This document shows positions 62,145-64,000 of a DNA stretch of 64,000 nucleotides, piece after piece (the first letter of the stretch is position 1; every line of letters begins with the position of its first letter). Location of the stretch: assembly GCF_003696215.1 (NCBI RefSeq), contig NZ_RFFG01000003.1, positions 141,024 through 205,023 of the forward strand, given 5' to 3'. The notes beneath the pieces were generated by a model that made no database searches, was not told where the DNA came from, and worked only from the letters and a program-made list of their open reading frames with translations. The stretch is from Actinomadura harenae. Lineage in GTDB: Bacteria; Actinomycetota; Actinomycetes; Streptosporangiales; Streptosporangiaceae. The position numbers and the translations under genes are program-made.

Positions 62145-64000
62145 TCAGTGCCGCGGGGCCTTCCACCAGGGGCTCGTCACGCGCAGGTCCCGCTCGACGT
62201 TGGTGACGCAGTGGATGTCGCCGCCCGCGGTGCCGATGTGGTGGGCGTAGTCCCAGTCCTCGATCCAGCGGACGTGGACGCCGACCTTCCCCAGCGCCCG
62301 CTCGGTGGCCTGCTGGAAGAGATCCGTTCCGTCCTTCCGCGGACCGTGCTGGGCGGGCGCGAGGTAGCCGCGCGCCCCGGTTCCGGTGCCGACGCCGTTG
62401 GCGGCGTCCGGCAGGTAGGTGACCGTGAGGTCGTTACGCGGGTAGCCGTCGGGCAGGGCGAGCTTGGTGAACAGCGCCGGGACGCGGACGATGTCCTTCT
62501 CGGTGATCCCCGCCTTCTCGCGGAGCTGCAGCAGGGCCTTGTCGACGCCCTGGCCCGCGATGCGCGTGCCGTCCACCAGCGACGGTTCGCGCAGCGCCTC
62601 GGACACCGTCATGTTCGGGTGGTCGGTCTTCGACGCGGCGACGCCCTCGACGAGCCGCCGCCCTCCGCCGCCGCTCTTCGCGAGGTCCTTGAGGATGTCC
62701 ATGCCCAGGCGCGGATCGGCGACGACCATGGCCCAGCCCCGGCCGGTGCGCGCGGGGACGAAGTGCATGAACTCGTCGATGTGCCCGACGCCGAGCCACG
62801 TGGTGTCCACGGAGATCGGGTCCTGGTAGCCCTGGGCGGCGAGCATCCTGGTGAACGTCGGGTCGGGGGTGAACTTCCCCTCGCCGCCGTAGACGATCCG
62901 TCCGGTGGGGTACTCGGGGGTCGGCGGGATCGTCCCCATGTTGCCGGTCGAACCGGCCGACCCGTAGTAGAGGTTGTCGTCCGGAGTGTCGACACGCGTC
63001 CCGTCGAACTGCTGGACCCCGGCCACCCCCGGGCCGCGCAGCATCGTGAACACCGGACGGGACGCGTCGCGCAGCGGACGGTCGCGTGAGGGGAAGTTCG
63101 GCGTGACCGCGGGCGACCTGAGCCTCACCGCGATGCGGTGCTCGGCCCCGCCCGGCCCCGGCATCGAGGCGTAGGCGGTCTTGTACATGTCGCCCATCCA
63201 CCGGTCCCCGCCGGACGGCGACTCGACGAACCGGCTCCGCAGGCCGTCCGCGTCGAGGGCGCGCCGCAGGTCACGCCGGTATTCGGCCGACCCCACCATG
63301 GACCTGGAGGGAGCCTTCAGCCCCTCCAGGGTCTCGGGCGCCTTCGGGTTCGCGACGACCGCCCGCTTCAGCGGCATGAGGTCGTTCTCGAAGAGCACCG
63401 GCGCGACGCGCAGCCGCACGCGGTCGGTCCGCGTGGCGCCCCGGTCGGCGACGGTCAGCGTGAGGTCGGTGAACCCCGACCAGACGGCGGGGTCGCGGAC
63501 GATGTCGCGCGCCTCGATCGCGAGCCGCACGCCCCGGCGCAGCTCGTCCGCGTGCAGGACGCCGTCCGCGCCGAGCGCGACGAACCTCCCCTTGCGCTCG
63601 ACGAAGACGCGGACCTTGTCACGGGAACGCGCGTCCGGGAGCAGCGTCCCCTTCGCCGAGCCGGACACGCCGCGGATCGCCGGGATCTCCAGCCGCGCGA
63701 GGTCGGCGAGGTCGGCCGCGCCGTTCACCACGTCGTCGGACGCGTCGTTGCACCCGGCGAGCGCGGCGTCGCTGAGCCGCGCGCCGTCCTTGGCCGAGGA
63801 CGAGCAGCGGGACCGGTCGTCGTCCAGGTTCGGCAGCATGATGGCGCCGCGGGCGGCGGTCCAGGAGCCCCGCCCCTTGTCGTCGGCGGGTGTCAGGCGG
63901 CCGTCGCGGTCGGTGTCGGCGCGCAGCAGGACCCGCGACGGCGTCCCGGTCGGCGCGGGCACGGTCGGCGCGGGCACGGCCAGCGCGGGCGCCGCCGTCC
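62145..64000 (-). CDS. secreted peptidyl-arginine deiminase (PAD), 5' end outside window
   Basis: At least 617 residues are visible and the frame stays open to the window edge. The first visible residues look like the end of a signal peptide (APALAVPAP). A Ca-binding-type loop RADTDRDGRLTPADD is at the start, then the PAD body. The catalytic residues of vertebrate PADs are recognisable: Asp in SVDTTW, His and Asp in VGHIDEFMHFVPA and Cys in GGDIHCVTN near the C-terminus. It would convert protein arginine to citrulline outside the cell, Ca-dependently. Related secreted PADs are known in actinomycetes and cyanobacteria. Confidence 0.92.
   Translation of the reverse strand, partial: TAAPALAVPAPTVPAPTGTPSRVLLRADTDRDGRLTPADDKGRGSWTAARGAIMLPNLDDDRSRCSSSAKDGARLSDAALAGCNDASDDVVNGAADLADLARLEIPAIRGVSGSAKGTLLPDARSRDKVRVFVERKGRFVALGADGVLHADELRRGVRLAIEARDIVRDPAVWSGFTDLTLTVADRGATRTDRVRLRVAPVLFENDLMPLKRAVVANPKAPETLEGLKAPSRSMVGSAEYRRDLRRALDADGLRSRFVESPSGGDRWMGDMYKTAYASMPGPGGAEHRIAVRLRSPAVTPNFPSRDRPLRDASRPVFTMLRGPGVAGVQQFDGTRVDTPDDNLYYGSAGSTGNMGTIPPTPEYPTGRIVYGGEGKFTPDPTFTRMLAAQGYQDPISVDTTWLGVGHIDEFMHFVPARTGRGWAMVVADPRLGMDILKDLAKSGGGGRRLVEGVAASKTDHPNMTVSEALREPSLVDGTRIAGQGVDKALLQLREKAGITEKDIVRVPALFTKLALPDGYPRNDLTVTYLPDAANGVGTGTGARGYLAPAQHGPRKDGTDLFQQATERALGKVGVHVRWIEDWDYAHHIGTAGGDIHCVTNVERDLRVTSPWWKAPRH

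Overview
The window is GC-rich throughout and uses many GTG (and one TTG) starts with ATGA/GTGA gene overlaps. Paired XRE-DUF5753/DUF397 regulators, type VII secretion (ESX) genes, class III cyclases and a bacterial peptidyl-arginine deiminase all point to a chromosome segment of a filamentous actinomycete. Thermomonosporaceae (Actinomadura-like) is my best guess; this rests on gene content only.

Layout. 0-1.4 kb: a 5'-truncated tyrosine integrase facing tRNA-Phe and tRNA-Asp, probably one edge of an integrated element that lies mostly outside the window. 1.5-12 kb: a small secreted protein, a nitrate/sulfonate-type ABC importer without its ATPase, an amino-acid permease, a membrane class III cyclase, an orphan sensor kinase, and a soluble cNMP-binding/cyclase-like protein with a pentapeptide-repeat linker. 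12-25 kb: a small possible peptide gene, an XRE/DUF397 pair, an FAD/Fe-S lactate- or glycolate-type dehydrogenase, arylamine N-acetyltransferase, a BlaI-like repressor, an L,D-transpeptidase, a secreted protein (a decayed copy lies 5 kb away), and a two-component system divergent from an ABC-2 exporter. 25-30.5 kb: an eight-gene minus-strand type VII substrate/mycosin cluster with no core EccBCDE genes. 30.5-36.5 kb: a decayed region with two transposase remnants, a DUF2690 transmembrane regulator, a membrane protein, a crystallin-like secreted protein and tRNA-Glu. 36.5-45.7 kb: mostly housekeeping genes (metallophosphoesterase, small zinc protease, two-domain MFS protein, PspC, glutaryl-CoA-type dehydrogenase, aspartate-semialdehyde dehydrogenase, cyclophilin, PEP-mutase/isocitrate-lyase family enzyme).

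45.8-54 kb holds the most interesting system, a compact divergent biosynthetic cluster. Leftward it encodes a zinc-cupin, a methionyl-tRNA-synthetase-like protein, a DAO-type FAD oxidase, a lysine/ornithine N-monooxygenase and an avidin-like small protein. Rightward it encodes an ATP-grasp ligase, an MFS exporter and a LuxR-type regulator. The N-monooxygenase + cupin/MetRS + DAO combination is the known hydrazine (N-N bond) machinery of the s56-p1 type, which makes hydrazinoacetate from lysine and glycine. Here the cupin and MetRS halves are separate genes, and the partner is an ATP-grasp ligase, so the product may be a small hydrazine-containing amide that is exported.

54-64 kb: a receptor Ser/Thr kinase, an M9-like secreted collagenase, an SGNH esterase, a class I aminotransferase next to a YbdK/GCS2-type carboxylate-amine ligase, and a secreted peptidyl-arginine deiminase cut by the window end.
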